Assembly: GCA_938041635.1 (NCBI GenBank)
Contig: CALIAD010000156.1
Coordinates: 1 to 7,719 of the forward strand
DNA from: an uncultured Atopobium sp.
GTDB taxonomy: Bacteria > Actinomycetota > Coriobacteriia > Coriobacteriales > Atopobiaceae
Length of the DNA: 7,719 nucleotides
Direction: 5' to 3'
The translations under genes and the position numbers were made by a program. The notes under the pieces are model-generated. The model ran no database searches, was not told the origin of the DNA, and saw only the letters and a list, made by a program, of their open reading frames with translations. This document shows, in pieces, positions 6,739 through 7,719 of the stretch. Position 1 is the first letter of the stretch. Every line of letters begins with the position of its first letter.

Positions 6739-7641
6739 TTACTCCCCCAGTGCCCACGTAAGGAATCGCGAGAAACCCGCCTCATCGTTAGTCAAAGTGA
6801 TATAAGCTGCAGCCTCAAAATCTTCACGACGAGCGTTTGCAACTGCCGTACCCATTCCTGCGGCGGAAAGCATAGCAACGTCATTAAGCGAATCACCAAA
6901 AGCTGCAGCATTATCCGTTGAAATGCCAAGATGATTGCAGAGCCACTTAAGTGCAGCACCCTTTGAAGTGCCGTCGGCCAGGATTTCCATTCCCATACTC
7001 ATGGAAGCTGTGCCACTGAGTCCCTTTACCGAAGCTACAGCATCTGCTACAAGTGCCTGGTACTTCTCGCCTTCTGCAACAGACCAATAGGAACCAAGTC
7101 GCTCAATAGTAGTTGCGCTGTCAATAAACTCCTCGACGCTCTGGTCAAAGGGAGTACGCGAGCGTTGCATAAACGCCGCATGATCTGCGGGAATACCAAG
7201 CTGAGTAATCAGATTATGTCTTGAGCGCTCCTGATAAACGCCGCCATCAGCAAAAATATCAAAAGTTACAGGATAATCCTTAAGCTTTTGATACAACTCA
7301 AGTGCCTGCTCCTTGGTAACGGTAGACTCGTGAAGTATCGTCTGAGTAGAAAGGTCTCTAATAATGGCACCATCGCAGGACACCACATACTTAGATGCAG
7401 GCTGATTCACAACTTCTTTTGGCAGCACGTTAAACGCGCGTCCAGAACAAGGCACAAAAGGAATACCTAACTCAGCCAGGCGGTCCAGCATTGCCATGTT
7501 GTTATCATCAAGAGATTTATCGGTATGGAGAAATGTCTCATCCATATCGGAAAAGACGATTTCTACTTTCAGATTTGATACATCTTGATTGAGCCAAGAC
7601 TGCTTTTGAGCAATGAGTTCTTCAGTTGAAAGCTCTGACAA
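6739..7641 (-). CDS. Cof-type HAD-superfamily phosphatase (IIB subfamily), TTG start
   Basis: The 300-residue product is a cytosolic Mg-dependent phosphohydrolase of the HAD superfamily, probably acting on sugar phosphates or a phosphorylated cofactor; the substrate cannot be told from sequence. The four HAD motifs are complete: DMDET (nucleophile Asp32, acid/base Asp34), SGR at 66-68, Lys227 in TSKG, and GDSLND (249-254). The roughly 150-residue segment between motifs II and III fits the large C2 cap of Cof/YbjI-like enzymes. Motif I begins at residue 32 rather than near 10, so the protein has an extra N-terminal segment of about 25 residues. The start must be TTG (7641-7639): a stop lies five codons upstream in the same frame, AGAGG is seven bases away, and the next Met is inside motif I. 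It follows the upstream gene's stop by 12 bases, indicating co-transcription, and converges on kup. Confidence 0.93.
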   Translation of the reverse strand: MSELSTEELIAQKQSWLNQDVSNLKVEIVFSDMDETFLHTDKSLDDNNMAMLDRLAELGIPFVPCSGRAFNVLPKEVVNQPASKYVVSCDGAIIRDLSTQTILHESTVTKEQALELYQKLKDYPVTFDIFADGGVYQERSRHNLITQLGIPADHAAFMQRSRTPFDQSVEEFIDSATTIERLGSYWSVAEGEKYQALVADAVASVKGLSGTASMSMGMEILADGTSKGAALKWLCNHLGISTDNAAAFGDSLNDVAMLSAAGMGTAVANARREDFEAAAYITLTNDEAGFSRFLTWALGE

Positions 7642-7648
7642 AACACTA

Positions 7649-7655
7649 CCTCTTT
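7649..7655 (-). promoter_or_regulatory. Ribosome binding site of the HAD gene, overlapping the upstream stop codon
   Basis: On the minus strand AAAGAGG overlaps the TAA (7656-7654) of the preceding gene and lies seven bases from the TTG at 7641. It supports the TTG start and suggests that translation of the two genes is coupled. Confidence 0.75.
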
Positions 7656-7719
7656 ATGGACGATACATAAACGTGAAGACCTCTTCACGCTGCATATTTA
7701 CTTGTACACCAAGCTTTTC
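7654..7719 (-). CDS. C-terminal end of an unidentified gene (partial)
   Basis: Entering from the right edge, the minus strand is open for 21 codons, ending NMQREEVFTFMYRP and a TAA at 7656-7654. The frame uses ordinary codons, and the stop is followed after 12 bases by a well-spaced ribosome binding site and start for the HAD gene, as expected at an operon junction. The tail is too short to assign to a family. It could be chance, since any frame may stay open over 21 codons, but the spacing argues for a real gene end. Confidence 0.5.
   Translation of the reverse strand, partial: EKLGVQVNMQREEVFTFMYRP

Noticed and set aside
6727..6739. Small hairpin AGCGC-CAA-GCGCT at the end of the HAD gene
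   Set aside because: The stem is only five base pairs and no uridine tract follows on the minus strand. The strong hairpin at 6651-6681 is the better terminator.

Overview
This is a bacterial chromosomal segment with dense gene packing and mixed base composition. The potassium transporter gene is close to 47% GC, and most of the methyltransferase gene is about 52-57% GC. The gene types (a PgcA-like phosphohexomutase, a fused RlmK/RlmL rRNA methyltransferase, a Kup potassium transporter and a Cof-type HAD phosphatase) and their sequence flavour suggest a Gram-positive actinobacterial lineage such as the Coriobacteriia (Atopobium/Olsenella-like). That placement is inference; no rRNA or marker gene is present to fix it. 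There is no sign of phage, transposon, CRISPR or plasmid functions.

Layout. Positions 1-1649 on the minus strand hold a nearly complete phosphoglucomutase/phosphomannomutase whose last codons lie beyond the left edge. A 287-base divergent intergenic region follows. It is AT-rich near the mutase, but holds a 76-base island of 74% GC with several inverted repeats. Next, on the plus strand, is a 760-residue RlmKL-type protein (1937-4219), then, after 116 bases, a 760-residue Kup transporter (4336-6618). Kup ends at a strong, probably bidirectional, terminator (6651-6681). Converging on it from the right is a HAD-family phosphatase (7641-6739) that begins with TTG. It sits 12 bases downstream of the stop codon of another minus-strand gene, of which only the last 21 codons are visible.

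How they fit together. These are mainly housekeeping functions: hexose phosphate interconversion, 23S rRNA modification, K+ uptake and sugar-phosphate or cofactor dephosphorylation. They are not an obvious single pathway. The HAD gene and the truncated gene upstream of it look co-transcribed. The mutase and rlmKL are divergent, and kup probably has its own promoter.

The most notable observation is in RlmKL. The N-terminal (RlmL, m2G2445) methyltransferase half keeps its THUMP region and overall architecture, but both signature motifs are gone: the AdoMet-binding DPxCGSGT loop and the catalytic NPPYG motif. The C-terminal RlmK (m7G2069) half is largely intact. The eroded part overlaps a segment of about 71% GC, well above the rest of the gene. 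I found no convincing new multi-gene system in this window.
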